From positions 567,882 to 631,881 of the forward strand of contig NZ_KQ948764.1 of NCBI RefSeq assembly GCF_001514205.1: a DNA stretch of 64,000 bases, in the 5' to 3' direction. Both the position numbers and the translations under genes were made by a program. Source of the DNA: Streptomyces griseoruber. Lineage in GTDB: Bacteria; Actinomycetota; Actinomycetes; Streptomycetales; Streptomycetaceae. Positions 45,240-52,992 of the stretch are shown here, in pieces. The notes under the pieces are model-generated. The model was not told where the DNA came from, searched no databases, and saw only the letters and a program-made list of their open reading frames with translations. Numbering within the stretch: position 1 is the stretch's first letter; each line of letters opens with the position of its first letter.

Positions 45240-45305
45240 GGCGCGGCCCAGAGGCGGGTCAGGTGCGGCGCAGGGGCGGACCTGGGTCGGATCAGGGTCG
45301 GATCA
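45240..45305. promoter_or_regulatory. Array of six 11-bp direct repeats upstream of the SARP gene
   Basis: Six consecutive 11-mers, starting at 45240, 45251, 45262, 45273, 45284 and 45295. The last two are identical (GGGTCGGATCA) and the others match them at 7-8 of 11 positions. CGG sits at positions 5-7 of every unit, and CA closes five of six. The array lies 44-110 bp before the regulator's ATG. The period of one helical turn fits cooperative binding of a SARP protein along one face. Confidence 0.65.
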
Positions 45306-45317
45306 GGGGTACGGCGG

Positions 45318-45791
45318 TCAGGAATCCGGGGCCCGGTCCGGGCCGGGATCAGGGATCTCCAGGGTCACCAGCACGCCCGACTCACGGGGCTGCCGGCCCC
45401 GCGCGTCCGGTGTGCCCGCGTCGAACCACTTCGGGCAGCGGTCCACCGGGCGCAGGGTGCGCTCCCCGCGTACCGGCTCCCAGGTGCGCGAACCGGGCGG
45501 GTTCTCCTCGTACACCTGGTTCACCACCCGGACGGCCCGCACCCGGCCGGTCACCCGCGGTCCGCCGCCGTGCCCGTTGACGACGAGCAGCCCGTCCGGA
45601 GGGACCCGGCCGCCGGGGAAGAGCTCGTCGCACGCGTCGCCCTCGGTGAGGTGCTCGTCCCAGCCGCCGCCCAGCAGGTCGGCGGAGTCCCGCTGCAGCA
45701 GCAGCGGCCAGCTCACCTCGTCGCCGACGGCGAACGGCTCACCGCAGCACTCCATCTGCCAGTCCTCGTAGAACACCTGCCACAGCCCCAT
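45318..45791 (-). CDS. DUF6578-like protein of unknown function
   Basis: Cytoplasmic protein of 157 residues starting MGLWQVFYEDWQMECCGEPF. It is Trp-rich at the start with a CC pair, then VGDEVSWPL, and a middle RVVNQVYEE strand pattern suggesting a small beta-rich fold. I recall similar Streptomyces proteins as DUF6578. The start is ATG 45791; a 26-codon upstream extension is Gly/Arg-rich and lies in the promoter region. It reads toward the SARP gene 120 bp away but the repeat array sits between them. Confidence 0.72.
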   Translation of the reverse strand: MGLWQVFYEDWQMECCGEPFAVGDEVSWPLLLQRDSADLLGGGWDEHLTEGDACDELFPGGRVPPDGLLVVNGHGGGPRVTGRVRAVRVVNQVYEENPPGSRTWEPVRGERTLRPVDRCPKWFDAGTPDARGRQPRESGVLVTLEIPDPGPDRAPDS

Positions 45792-45895
45792 GTCCCCACC
45801 TTTCCACGGAACCGGGGGGCCACCGCGAGACGTTTTCCCGGTGCGCCCGGTACGGTCGGGCCGTTCCACGCGTGCCGAGAAGCTCAGGGGGCCCC

Positions 45896-46696
45896 ATGAC
45901 CACCGCCACCACCCGTAACGGCGACCGGAGGATCAGCCCGGTCTTCGTGGGGATCCTGGCCGTCACCGCGGTCACCGGCTGGGCCACCTGGACCGGGTTC
46001 GCCGCGCAGCCCGGACTGGCGGTGTTCCTGTTCGTGACGGCGGCCTGGATCGTCTCGCTGTGCCTGCACGAGTACGCCCACGCGCGTACGGCCCTGCACA
46101 GCGGTGACATCACGGTCGGCGCGAAGGGGTATCTCACCCTCGATCCGCTGAAGTACACCCACGCCCTGCTCAGCATCGTGCTGCCGGTGATCTTCGTGAT
46201 CATGGGCGGGATCGGTCTGCCGGGCGGTGCCGTGTTCATCGAGCGGGGGCGGATCCACAAGCGCTGGCAGCACAGTCTGGTCTCGGCGGCCGGTCCGCTG
46301 ACGAACGTGCTGTTCGCGGCCGTGTGCACGGCGCCGTTCTGGCTGGACGCCCTGGACGGGGTGCCGGCCGCCTTCCAGTACGCGCTCGCGTTCCTCGCGC
46401 TGCTCCAGGTCACGGCGGCGATCCTGAACTTCCTGCCGGTGCCCGGCCTCGACGGGTACGGCGTGGTCGAGCCCTGGCTGCCGCACGACGTGAAGCGGCA
46501 GGTGGAGCCGTTCGCATCGTTCGGACTGCTGTTCGTGTTCGCGCTGCTGTGGGTGCCGTCGGTCAACGCCGTGTTCTTCGACGCGGTCGACGCGGTGCTG
46601 CGCGGTCTCGGCGTCAGCGACTTCGACACGTACTGCGGCCAGAACCTCTACCGCTTCTGGCAGGAGACGAACGAGTACTGCGCGGTCAGCCGGTGA
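45896..46696 (+). CDS. M50-family (site-2-protease-like) membrane metalloprotease
   Basis: Integral membrane zinc protease candidate, 266 residues, about six helices. The zinc motif HExxH reads HEYAH (58-62) in the second helix and the third ligand lies in NFLPVPGLDGYG (about 183-194), both standard for M50. No PDZ or CBS domain is attached, placing it in the compact subgroup. The start is ATG 45896 with CAGGGGG upstream. Its last 11 bp overlap the end of a convergent 59-aa membrane protein gene. Substrate unknown. Confidence 0.88.
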   Translation: MTTATTRNGDRRISPVFVGILAVTAVTGWATWTGFAAQPGLAVFLFVTAAWIVSLCLHEYAHARTALHSGDITVGAKGYLTLDPLKYTHALLSIVLPVIFVIMGGIGLPGGAVFIERGRIHKRWQHSLVSAAGPLTNVLFAAVCTAPFWLDALDGVPAAFQYALAFLALLQVTAAILNFLPVPGLDGYGVVEPWLPHDVKRQVEPFASFGLLFVFALLWVPSVNAVFFDAVDAVLRGLGVSDFDTYCGQNLYRFWQETNEYCAVSR

Positions 46697-46865
46697 CGGA
46701 CTTGCGGGCCTTGTCCCGCTTGACGTAGTACCAGGTCATGTTGGACGACAGACCGGCGAGCAGCACCCAGACGATCCCGAGGAAGCTGCCCTGCACGAAG
46801 GAGACCACGGCCGCGGCGGTGGCGAGGAGGCAGACGATCAGGGTGTAGAGGGCGAGGCGGGGCAT
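46686..46865 (-). CDS. 59-residue membrane protein
   Basis: From ATG 46865 (AGGAG eight bases upstream) to TGA 46686. The product begins MPRLALYTLIVCLLATAAAVV, giving one helix (about 4-23), followed by a second (GIVWVLLAGLSSNMTWYYV, about 30-48) and a basic tail KRDKARKSVTG. A two-helix hairpin is predicted. Third positions are almost all G or C, as in real genes here. It is convergent with the M50 gene and lies downstream of npdG on the same strand, 54 bp away, so it may share its transcript. Function unknown. Confidence 0.7.
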   Translation of the reverse strand: MPRLALYTLIVCLLATAAAVVSFVQGSFLGIVWVLLAGLSSNMTWYYVKRDKARKSVTG

Positions 46866-46919
46866 GTCGGGGGCTCCTGTCGGGGGACACTGCTACGGCG
46901 ACCAGTGTCCCCCATGCGC

Positions 46920-47636
46920 TCATACGTCCGTGACGCGCAGTCCCGCGTGGGCCTTGTAGCGGCGGTTGACGGAGATCAGGTTGGCGACCAGCGACTCGAC
47001 CTGGTGGGCATTGCGCAGACGGCCGGCGAAGACACCGCGCATCCCGGGGATGCGGCCGGCCAGGGCCTGCACGATCTCGACATCGGCCCGCTCCTCTCCC
47101 AGCACCATCACATCGGTGTCGATCTCCTCGATCGCCGGGTCCTGGAGGAGGACGGCGGAGAGGTGGTGGAAGGCGGCGGCGACCCGGGAGTCCGGCAGCA
47201 GGGCGGCGGCCTGCTCGGCGGCGCTGCCCTCCTCGGGCTTGAGGGCGTAGGCGCCCTTCTTGTCGAAGCCGAGCGGGTTGACGCAGTCGACGACGAGCTT
47301 GCCGGCCAGTTCCTCGCGCAGCGACTCCAAGGTCTTGCCGTGCCCGTCCCACGGCACGGCGACGATCACGATGTCGCTGCGGCGGGCGGTCTCGGCGTTG
47401 TCGGCACCCTCGACGCCGTACCCGAGCTCCTCGGCGGCGGCCTGCGCGCGGTCGGCGGCGCGCGAGCCGATGATCACCTTCTGGCCGGCCTTGGCGAGAC
47501 GGTAGGCGAGACCCTTGCCCTGCGGGCCGGTGCCGCCGAGCACGCCGACGACCAGTCCGGAGACGTCGGGGAGGTCCCACGGGTCCTTGGCGGGGGCCTT
47601 CGCGGGGGCGTTCTGTGCGCTGTCGGTAGAGGTCAT
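46920..47636 (-). CDS. npdG: NADPH-dependent F420 reductase
   Basis: Cytoplasmic enzyme reducing coenzyme F420 with NADPH (or the reverse), 238 residues. A Rossmann fold starts at VGVLGGTGPQGKGLAYRLAKAG (about 30-51), with IIGSRAADRA for NADPH phosphate binding and DIVIVAVPW (about 88-96), the hallmark of NPDG/FNO proteins. The N-terminal 25 residues are Ala/Lys/Asp-rich and variable. The start is ATG 47636. F420 cofactor is standard in actinomycetes. Confidence 0.9.
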   Translation of the reverse strand: MTSTDSAQNAPAKAPAKDPWDLPDVSGLVVGVLGGTGPQGKGLAYRLAKAGQKVIIGSRAADRAQAAAEELGYGVEGADNAETARRSDIVIVAVPWDGHGKTLESLREELAGKLVVDCVNPLGFDKKGAYALKPEEGSAAEQAAALLPDSRVAAAFHHLSAVLLQDPAIEEIDTDVMVLGEERADVEIVQALAGRIPGMRGVFAGRLRNAHQVESLVANLISVNRRYKAHAGLRVTDV

Positions 47637-47739
47637 GGGCCGACTTTACGTGGGGGCGGCGAGGGCGCTTCCGCCGTGTCGGGTGAATCGGGGGCGAAGC
47701 GGGGGCGGAGGCGGGGCGGCTGGGGCAGGATGCGGGCGC

Positions 47740-48336
47740 ATGGACGCCGTAAGGGTCGCGCTGCTGCGCGAGGTGCTCGCCGGGACGGAGTGGCTGGGGG
47801 CCACCCGGAGGTTCGGCGCGGTGCTGCGCGGATCGGTGGTCTCGCACGGGGGCGGGCTGCTGCTGGTGGGGACGGCGGCGTACGAGCCCTGGCATCTCGC
47901 GGCGCATCTGGTGGACGAGGCCGCGTGGTCCGGTACGCCGGAACTGGCGCCGACGCTCGTACGGCATCACGCGCGTCCCCGCGACCCCGCGCATCTCGCG
48001 GTGGGCCTCGGGCGGCTCGAGGCGGCGCGGCGGGGCGAGACGCTGCTGGTGGCCTCCCCGGAAGGTGATCCGGCGCTGCTGGAGCGGGTGGCGGACGCAC
48101 GGCGCTCCGGACTCACGGTGCTGTCCCTCGGTCCCGGGGAGGGTGAGCTGACGGCTCTGTCCCACGAGACGCTGTCCGTGCCGGACGGCTCGGAGCTGGA
48201 CCTGGACACCGTGCAGCACCTGGTGAGCGCGGCGGCGGGCGAATGCGGACGCTCGGCGCGGGTGCGGCGGGGTTTCCGTGACCGCCTCTCACGGCTGGCG
48301 GAGTCCCTGACGGCCCCGCCCCCGCCTTCCTGGTGA
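47740..48336 (+). CDS. SIS-domain-like protein of unknown function
   Basis: Protein of 198 residues with segments resembling phosphosugar-isomerase (SIS) folds: GGGLLLVGTAAYEPWHLAAHL (about 37-57), TLLVASPEGDPALLERVADAR (about 100-120) and GLTVLSLGPGEGELTALSHE (about 123-142). No enzyme identity is clear; it may bind a sugar phosphate. The start is ATG 47740; the frame extends upstream only through the npdG promoter. Its stop TGA lies inside the first unit of an 18-bp tandem repeat, so repeat changes could alter the C-terminus. Confidence 0.65.
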   Translation: MDAVRVALLREVLAGTEWLGATRRFGAVLRGSVVSHGGGLLLVGTAAYEPWHLAAHLVDEAAWSGTPELAPTLVRHHARPRDPAHLAVGLGRLEAARRGETLLVASPEGDPALLERVADARRSGLTVLSLGPGEGELTALSHETLSVPDGSELDLDTVQHLVSAAAGECGRSARVRRGFRDRLSRLAESLTAPPPPSW

Positions 48337-48440
48337 GGGAGGACTTCCTGGTGAGGGAGGACTTCCTGGTGAGGGAGGACTTCCTGCTGGGGAAAGCTTC
48401 CTGGTGGGGAAAACTCCCTGGTCAGGGAAAACCCGTTGCC
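48327..48440. repeat. 18-bp minisatellite spanning a stop codon
   Basis: Three perfect 18-bp copies (TTCCTGGTGAGGGAGGAC at 48327, 48345 and 48363) followed by three degenerate 17-18-bp copies to about 48440. The first copy contains the TGA of the SIS-like gene and the array ends about 30 bp before the MFS gene start. Copy number may vary between strains. Confidence 0.88.
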
Positions 48441-48472
48441 CTCCTCCCCCGGTCCGCCGACCATGGCCCCTC

Positions 48473-49780
48473 GTGGTTACCGACTCACTGCGCGCGCTTC
48501 TTCCCGATCTCGCCCCCTGGCGGGCCTCCCGTGACTTCCGGCGGCTCTGGTTCTCGGGGCTGATCTCGAACTTCGGGAGTTTTCTGACGTTCGTCGCGCT
48601 GCCGGTGCAGTTGAAGGAGCTGACAGGGTCCGCGGCGGCGGTGGGGGCGATCGGGGCCGTGGAGCTGGTGCCGCTCGTCGTGTTCGGGCTGTACGGGGGC
48701 GCGCTCGCGGACGCCCTCGACAAGCGGACCCTGATCGTGTGGACGGAGGTCGGGCAGGGTCTGCTCAGTGCCGCGCTGCTGGTGAACGCGCTGCTGCCGG
48801 AGCCCGCCGTGTGGCCGCTGTATCTCGTCGCGGGGCTCTCGGCCGTGCTGTACTCCGTGCAGCGGCCCGCGCTGGACTCGCTGTGGCCGCGGATCGTCGC
48901 CCATGAGCATCTGCCGGCCGCCACCGCGCTGAACTCGCTGCGCTGGACGGTCGGCGGGGTGGCGGGACCGGCGGTCGCGGGCATCGTCGTGGCGTACGCG
49001 GGCCTCGGCTGGGCCTACGCCGCCGACGCGTTCACCTTCGCCGTCTCCGTCGCCCTGACCGTGGGCATCGCCGCCTCCCCCGCCGTGCACGAGGCGGCGA
49101 AGCCGTCCTGGCAGGCGATCACCGAGGGCGCCCGGTACGCCTGGGGCCGGAAGGAGCTGCTCGGGACGTACGCCGTGGACCTCGCCGCGATGTTCCTGGC
49201 CATGCCGCTCGCCGTGCTGCCGTTCCTCGCCGACGAGCTGGACGCCGAGTGGTCGCTGGGCCTGATGTACGCGTCCGTGCCGGCCGGCGCGATGCTGGTG
49301 AGCCTGACGAGCGGATGGACCTCCCGGGTGCACCGGCACGGGCGGGCGGTGGTTCTCTCGGCCGCGCTGTGGGGCGTGGCGATCGCGGGCGCGGGGCTCG
49401 TCGGCAACGTATGGCTGGTGCTGCTCTGTCTGACCCTCGCGGGCGGGTGCGACATGGTCAGCGGGATCTTCCGGGGCGCGATGTGGAACCAGACGATCCC
49501 GGACGAGCTGCGCGGGCGGCTCGCCGGGATCGAGCTGCTGTCGTACTCGGTGGGGCCGACGGTGGGCCAGGTCCGCAGCGGCGGTTTCGCGGCCTGGCTG
49601 GGGGTGCGGACGTCCGTGTGGTCGGGCGGAGCGCTGTGCGCCGGCGCGGTGGGGCTGCTGGCCCTGTGCCTCCCGGCGCTGATGCGCTACGACGTACGGA
49701 CCGACGAGCACGCGGCCCGCGAACGCGAGCGGCGCACGACACAGACGCCCGCACCGGTCACCGGCGGCCAGGTGTACTGA
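48473..49780 (+). CDS. MFS exporter (MFS_3/EntS-like)
   Basis: Membrane transporter of 435 residues with 12 helices, opening RALLPDLAPWRASRDFRRLWFSGLISNFGSFLTFVALPVQL, the pattern of the MFS_3 family that includes the enterobactin exporter EntS and macrolide exporters. The C-terminal 25 residues are hydrophilic. GTG 48473 is chosen; an ATG at 48404 would add 23 Pro/Arg-rich residues derived from the minisatellite. The ribosome site is not obvious, so the repeat array may matter for expression. Substrate unknown. Confidence 0.87.
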   Translation: MVTDSLRALLPDLAPWRASRDFRRLWFSGLISNFGSFLTFVALPVQLKELTGSAAAVGAIGAVELVPLVVFGLYGGALADALDKRTLIVWTEVGQGLLSAALLVNALLPEPAVWPLYLVAGLSAVLYSVQRPALDSLWPRIVAHEHLPAATALNSLRWTVGGVAGPAVAGIVVAYAGLGWAYAADAFTFAVSVALTVGIAASPAVHEAAKPSWQAITEGARYAWGRKELLGTYAVDLAAMFLAMPLAVLPFLADELDAEWSLGLMYASVPAGAMLVSLTSGWTSRVHRHGRAVVLSAALWGVAIAGAGLVGNVWLVLLCLTLAGGCDMVSGIFRGAMWNQTIPDELRGRLAGIELLSYSVGPTVGQVRSGGFAAWLGVRTSVWSGGALCAGAVGLLALCLPALMRYDVRTDEHAARERERRTTQTPAPVTGGQVY

Positions 49781-49888
49781 TCACGAGCGTCGTTGACACT
49801 CGCCGACTCCCCCACGCTCGGCCGCGCTCGCGCGGGAGGGGCCCCGTCGCACCGTCACTTTCCTGCGGCCCGATCCGAACGACAGGCC

Positions 49889-50119
49889 CTAGTCGTCACC
49901 GGCCTCGGTCTTCGGGGCGTCGTGCCAGCGGGGGTCGTTCTCCCACTGGAGGTTGCGCTCGCGGGCGCTCTCCATGGCGTGTTCGGCCTCCTGGCGGGAG
50001 GCGTACGGGCCGAAGCGGTCCTTGCCGGGGCAGTCCGGCCCCTCCTCGACCTTCTTGTGCTCCAGGCAGTAGTACCACTCGCCCGGCTTTCCCGTGACGC
50101 GCCGTTTGAACAGGGGCAT
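49889..50119 (-). CDS. Small conserved cytoplasmic protein (76 aa)
   Basis: From ATG 50119 the product [20 protein letters not shown]... contains a pair of cysteines ([23 protein letters not shown]) and a SPOR-like [14 protein letters not shown] segment, ending in an acidic tail. A C-x14-C spacing could hold a metal with His. I recall near-identical small proteins across Streptomyces but no function. It diverges from map with 58 bp between starts, so the two promoters share this space. Confidence 0.75.
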   Translation of the reverse strand: MPLFKRRVTGKPGEWYYCLEHKKVEEGPDCPGKDRFGPYASRQEAEHAMESARERNLQWENDPRWHDAPKTEAGDD

Positions 50120-50177
50120 GACCGGCTCCTTTCGCCACCCACATGTTCCCCCGTGGCCGCTCGATAGACTCGCCGGT

Positions 50178-51035
50178 ATGTCTGGCCAGTCGCTGCTCGT
50201 GCCCGGGGAACTCTCCCCCACCCGTTCCGTGCCCGGAAACATCCGCCGTCCCGAGTACGTGGGCAAGCCCGCGCCGAAGCCGTACACCGGTGGTGAGGTG
50301 CAGACCCCGGAGACCGTCGAGGCGATGCGGGTCGCCGGGCGGATCGCCGCGCGGGCGATGGAGGAGGCCGCCAAGCTGATCGCGCCGGGGGTGACGACCG
50401 ACGAACTGGACAGGGTGGCGCACGCGTACATGTGCGACCACGGCGCCTACCCCTCCACGCTCGGCTACCGCGGCTTCCCCAAGTCGCTGTGCACCAGCGT
50501 CAACGAGGTGATCTGCCACGGCATCCCGGACTCGACGGTGCTGCGCGACGGCGACATCGTCAATCTCGACGTGACGGCGTACATCGGCGGGGTGCACGGC
50601 GACAACAACGCGACCTACCTGGTCGGGGACGTCGACGAGGAGAGCCGGCTGCTGGTGGAGCGGACCCGGGAGTCCCTGAACCGTGCGATCAAGGCGGTCC
50701 GGCCGGGGCGGCAGATCAACATCATCGGGCGGGTCATCGAGTCGTACGCCAAGCGGTTCGGGTACGGCGTGGTCCGGGACTTCACCGGCCACGGGATCAA
50801 CTCCTCGTTCCACTCCGGGCTGATCATCCCGCACTACGACAGCCCGCACGCGACGACCGTGATGCAGCCGGGGATGACCTTCACGATCGAGCCGATGCTG
50901 ACGCTGGGGACGCACGACTACGACATGTGGGACGACGGCTGGACCGTGGTGACCAAGGACCGCCGGCGCACCGCCCAGTTCGAGCACACGCTGGTCGTGA
51001 CGGAGACCGGCGCGGAGATCCTCACGCTGCCGTAG
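50178..51035 (+). CDS. map: Methionine aminopeptidase, type I
   Basis: Cytoplasmic metalloprotease removing initiator Met, 285 residues. The five metal ligands are visible: Asp in [11 protein letters not shown], Asp in HGDNNATY, His in [10 protein letters not shown], Glu in TIEPMLTLG and Glu in [10 protein letters not shown] 40-residue N-terminal extension with PEYVGKP-type PxxP sequence is typical of actinobacterial MetAP1c. The start is ATG 50178; a 28-codon extension to 50094 would overlap the divergent 76-aa gene. Streptomyces carry several map paralogues. Confidence 0.95.
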   Translation: MSGQSLLVPGELSPTRSVPGNIRRPEYVGKPAPKPYTGGEVQTPETVEAMRVAGRIAARAMEEAAKLIAPGVTTDELDRVAHAYMCDHGAYPSTLGYRGFPKSLCTSVNEVICHGIPDSTVLRDGDIVNLDVTAYIGGVHGDNNATYLVGDVDEESRLLVERTRESLNRAIKAVRPGRQINIIGRVIESYAKRFGYGVVRDFTGHGINSSFHSGLIIPHYDSPHATTVMQPGMTFTIEPMLTLGTHDYDMWDDGWTVVTKDRRRTAQFEHTLVVTETGAEILTLP

Positions 51036-51043
51036 GAGGCGAA

Positions 51044-51069
51044 GGCCCGCTCCCCGTGCGGAGCGGGCC
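51044..51069 (+). terminator. map terminator
   Basis: GGCCCGCTCC (51044-51053) and its complement (51060-51069) with a 6-nt loop, followed by TTTTCTT, the only U-rich intrinsic terminator in the window. Confidence 0.88.
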
Positions 51070-51080
51070 TTTTCTTGTAC

Positions 51081-51109
51081 GCTTTTACCGACAGGGTGTC
51101 GGCAAAAGC
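51081..51109. promoter_or_regulatory. Strong dyad between map and haem oxygenase
   Basis: GCTTTTACCGACA and TGTCGGCAAAAGC form 13-bp arms with one mismatch around a 3-bp centre. It lies 38 bp before the haem oxygenase start and just upstream of the iron box. It could be a second hairpin or, given AT-rich outer arms, an operator for an additional regulator. Confidence 0.55.
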
Positions 51110-51115
51110 ATTGAC

Positions 51116-51134
51116 TTAGGTAAGCCTTACTTTG
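51116..51134. promoter_or_regulatory. Iron box (DmdR/IdeR-type) of the haem oxygenase gene
   Basis: TTAGGTAAGCCTTACTTTG matches the DtxR-family consensus TTAGGTTAGGCTCACCTAA at 13 of 19 positions and ends 13 bp before the ATG. Repression by Fe(II)-DmdR under iron sufficiency is expected. Confidence 0.75.
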
Positions 51135-51147
51135 GAGGATGGGCCGT

Positions 51148-51795
51148 ATGGACTCCTTCTCGACCGTCATCCGCACCGCCTCCCACGAGCAGCACAGGGA
51201 GGCCGAGACCTCGACGTTCATGAGCGACCTGCTGGGCGGCCGGCTCGGCGTGCAGGCGTACGCGCGCTACACCGAGCAGCTCTGGTTCGTCTACGAGGCA
51301 CTGGAGACCGGCGCCGGGCGGCTGGCGTCGGACCCGGTGGCCGGACCGTTCGTGCGGCCCGAACTGTTCCGGCTGGCCGCGCTGGAGCGGGACCTGGCGC
51401 ATCTGCGGGGAGCGGACTGGCGGGCGGGACTGTCGGCCCTGCCGGCGACGCGGGCGTACGCGGACCGGGTGCGCGCCTGCGCCGAGGACTGGCCGGCCGG
51501 GTACATCGCCCACCACTACACGCGCTACCTCGGCGATCTCTCCGGAGGCCAGATCATCCGCGACCGGGCCGAGAAGGCCTGGGGCTTCGAGAAGAGGGGC
51601 GACGGCGTCCGCTTCTACGTCTTCGAGGGGATCGGCAACCCGGCGGCCTTCAAGCGGGACTACCGGGAACTGCTCGACGCGGTGCGGGCGGACGACCTGG
51701 AGAAGCAGCGGATCGTCGCCGAGTGCAAGCGGGCCTTCGCGCTCAACACGGCCGTGTTCCGGGCGCTGGGCGAGGAGTTCCCGCTGTCGGCCTGA
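51148..51795 (+). CDS. Haem oxygenase (HmuO/HO-1 type)
   Basis: Cytoplasmic enzyme opening haem to biliverdin, CO and iron, 215 residues. The N-terminal SHEQHREAET carries the proximal haem His (probably H16), YTEQLWFVYEALE follows, and the distal helix motif is RYLGDLSGGQII (about 125-136), all characteristic. The start is ATG 51148, nine bases after GGAGG; ATG 51139 sits too close to that site. An iron box overlaps the promoter. A decayed Fe/haem ABC importer lies 1.2 kb downstream, so haem may now enter by another route. Confidence 0.94.
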   Translation: MDSFSTVIRTASHEQHREAETSTFMSDLLGGRLGVQAYARYTEQLWFVYEALETGAGRLASDPVAGPFVRPELFRLAALERDLAHLRGADWRAGLSALPATRAYADRVRACAEDWPAGYIAHHYTRYLGDLSGGQIIRDRAEKAWGFEKRGDGVRFYVFEGIGNPAAFKRDYRELLDAVRADDLEKQRIVAECKRAFALNTAVFRALGEEFPLSA

Positions 51796-51827
51796 GGCCG
51801 CCGACGGCCGCGGACCGGGATACGGCA

Positions 51828-51861
51828 GCGGGCCCCTTCCCCGTGGCGGGAAGGGGCCCGC
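51828..51861. terminator. Bidirectional terminator between convergent genes
   Basis: GCGGGCCCCTTCCC (51828-51841) pairs perfectly with 51848-51861 across a 6-nt loop; it serves haem oxygenase and the convergent small secreted gene. Confidence 0.85.
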
Positions 51862-51883
51862 CGTCTGCCGCGGTCCGGTCCGG

Positions 51884-52108
51884 TCAGAACCAGCCGCAGT
51901 GCGCGCCACCCCAGAAGATGTCGCTGGAGACCGTGTCGATCTTGCCGATGTACGGGCTGCACACGGGCTCGTGGTCGACGCCGTACTCGGCTTCCGAGCC
52001 GTAGTGGCCGCCGTGGCGCGGCCCCTCGTCGGCGGTGGCGCTCGTCGCACCGGCGGCGGCCAGGGCGATCCCCAGGACGGTGGCGGCCAGAACTGATCGG
52101 ATACGCAT
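51884..52108 (-). CDS. Small secreted two-cysteine protein (74 aa)
   Basis: From ATG 52108 (AGGAGCATC upstream) a signal peptide MRIRSVLAATVLGIALAAAG... ends near ATA-DEG (about residue 26). The mature peptide of about 48 residues is His/Gly-rich at first (GPRHGGHYGSEAEYG), then EPVCSPYIGKIDTVSSDIFWGGAHCGWF, so one disulfide could form. It ends bluntly in CGWF. No family is recognised. It sits alone between haem oxygenase and a PhzF gene in an iron-related patch. Confidence 0.68.
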   Translation of the reverse strand: MRIRSVLAATVLGIALAAAGATSATADEGPRHGGHYGSEAEYGVDHEPVCSPYIGKIDTVSSDIFWGGAHCGWF

Positions 52109-52252
52109 GATGCTCCTCTCGCGGAGGCGGAGTGGTCACGCCAGAGGTAACCGTTCGGCTCCCGGCGCACACGCGGGACCACCCGTACGGCCGCCCGGAA
52201 CACCACGGACGCCCGCGGCCGGATGTATCGTTCGGCGCTCATCCCCCGGCGA

Positions 52253-52906
52253 TCAGCGCTCGGCGCCCTCCAGACGGACCCGGCCGCCGATCTCCACCCA
52301 TCCGTACGGCTGCGGGGCGGTGAGGATCTGGGAACCCGCGCCCTGGGTGATGTTCAGGGCGCGGCCCAGCTGCTCGGTGAGCAGGAGCGCGGCGGCTCCG
52401 GTCGCCTCGTCCTCCTCGATGCCGTCGCCGCGGCCGGGGAAGCCGCGGGCGCGGATCCGGCCGGCGGGCTCGTCCTCCCAGGCCCAGGCGTAGATCCACT
52501 CGCCGGGCGCCGGCACGCTCAGGTCGTCGATCTCGGCGGCGCTCGCGTACTGGCGGAACGTGCGCGGCGGAGCCCATTCCGCGCGCGCCTCGATCCAGCT
52601 GAACTCCCCGTCCAGGCGGGCGCCGACGACCCCGGCCGGGGTGACCAGTTCGGGGACGTCGAGCAGCCAGGCGGCGCCGACGCAGGGGTAGCCGGCGAAC
52701 GGCAGGCGGGCGGTGGGGGTGTAGATGTCGATGATCCCGCGCTCGGGGTCGTCGACGAACACCGTCTCGCTGAAGGCGAGTTTCGCCGCGAGGGCCTGGC
52801 GGTCCTCCCGGTCCGGCAGCACCGAGCCTTCGCGGACCACGCCCAGTTCGTTGCCGTAGCCGCCGTTCGGCGCGCAGAAGACGCGGAGCACGTCGTAATC
52901 AGTCAC
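52253..52906 (-). CDS. PhzF-family protein (isomerase/epimerase-like)
   Basis: Cytoplasmic protein of 217 residues with the two-domain diaminopimelate-epimerase-like fold of PhzF proteins. The catalytic Glu lies in LAFSETVFVD (about residue 47); FAGYPCVGAAWLL (about 70-82) and GDGIEEDEATGAAALLL (about 159-175) are signature segments. At 217 residues it is shorter than typical PhzF (about 280), with the loss in the middle. It starts at ATG 52906. The reaction catalysed is unknown. Confidence 0.8.
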   Translation of the reverse strand: MTDYDVLRVFCAPNGGYGNELGVVREGSVLPDREDRQALAAKLAFSETVFVDDPERGIIDIYTPTARLPFAGYPCVGAAWLLDVPELVTPAGVVGARLDGEFSWIEARAEWAPPRTFRQYASAAEIDDLSVPAPGEWIYAWAWEDEPAGRIRARGFPGRGDGIEEDEATGAAALLLTEQLGRALNITQGAGSQILTAPQPYGWVEIGGRVRLEGAER

Positions 52907-52992
52907 TCCGGAATTGAAGCACCGCCCGGACGGGGTGCCTTAGACAGGTGAGCGGACGAGGCAGCGGGTGAGCCGCCACGGAAACGGCGTGG

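Noticed and set aside
41906..45580. A 1224-codon open frame on the + strand opposite the SARP gene
   Set aside because: It is the antisense of a strongly supported gene; the translation is Gly/Arg/Glu-rich without any domain, as expected from GC-rich codon bias.
48327..48440. CRISPR-like repeat array
   Set aside because: Units are contiguous 18-mers without spacers, there are no cas genes, and copies decay progressively, so it is a minisatellite.
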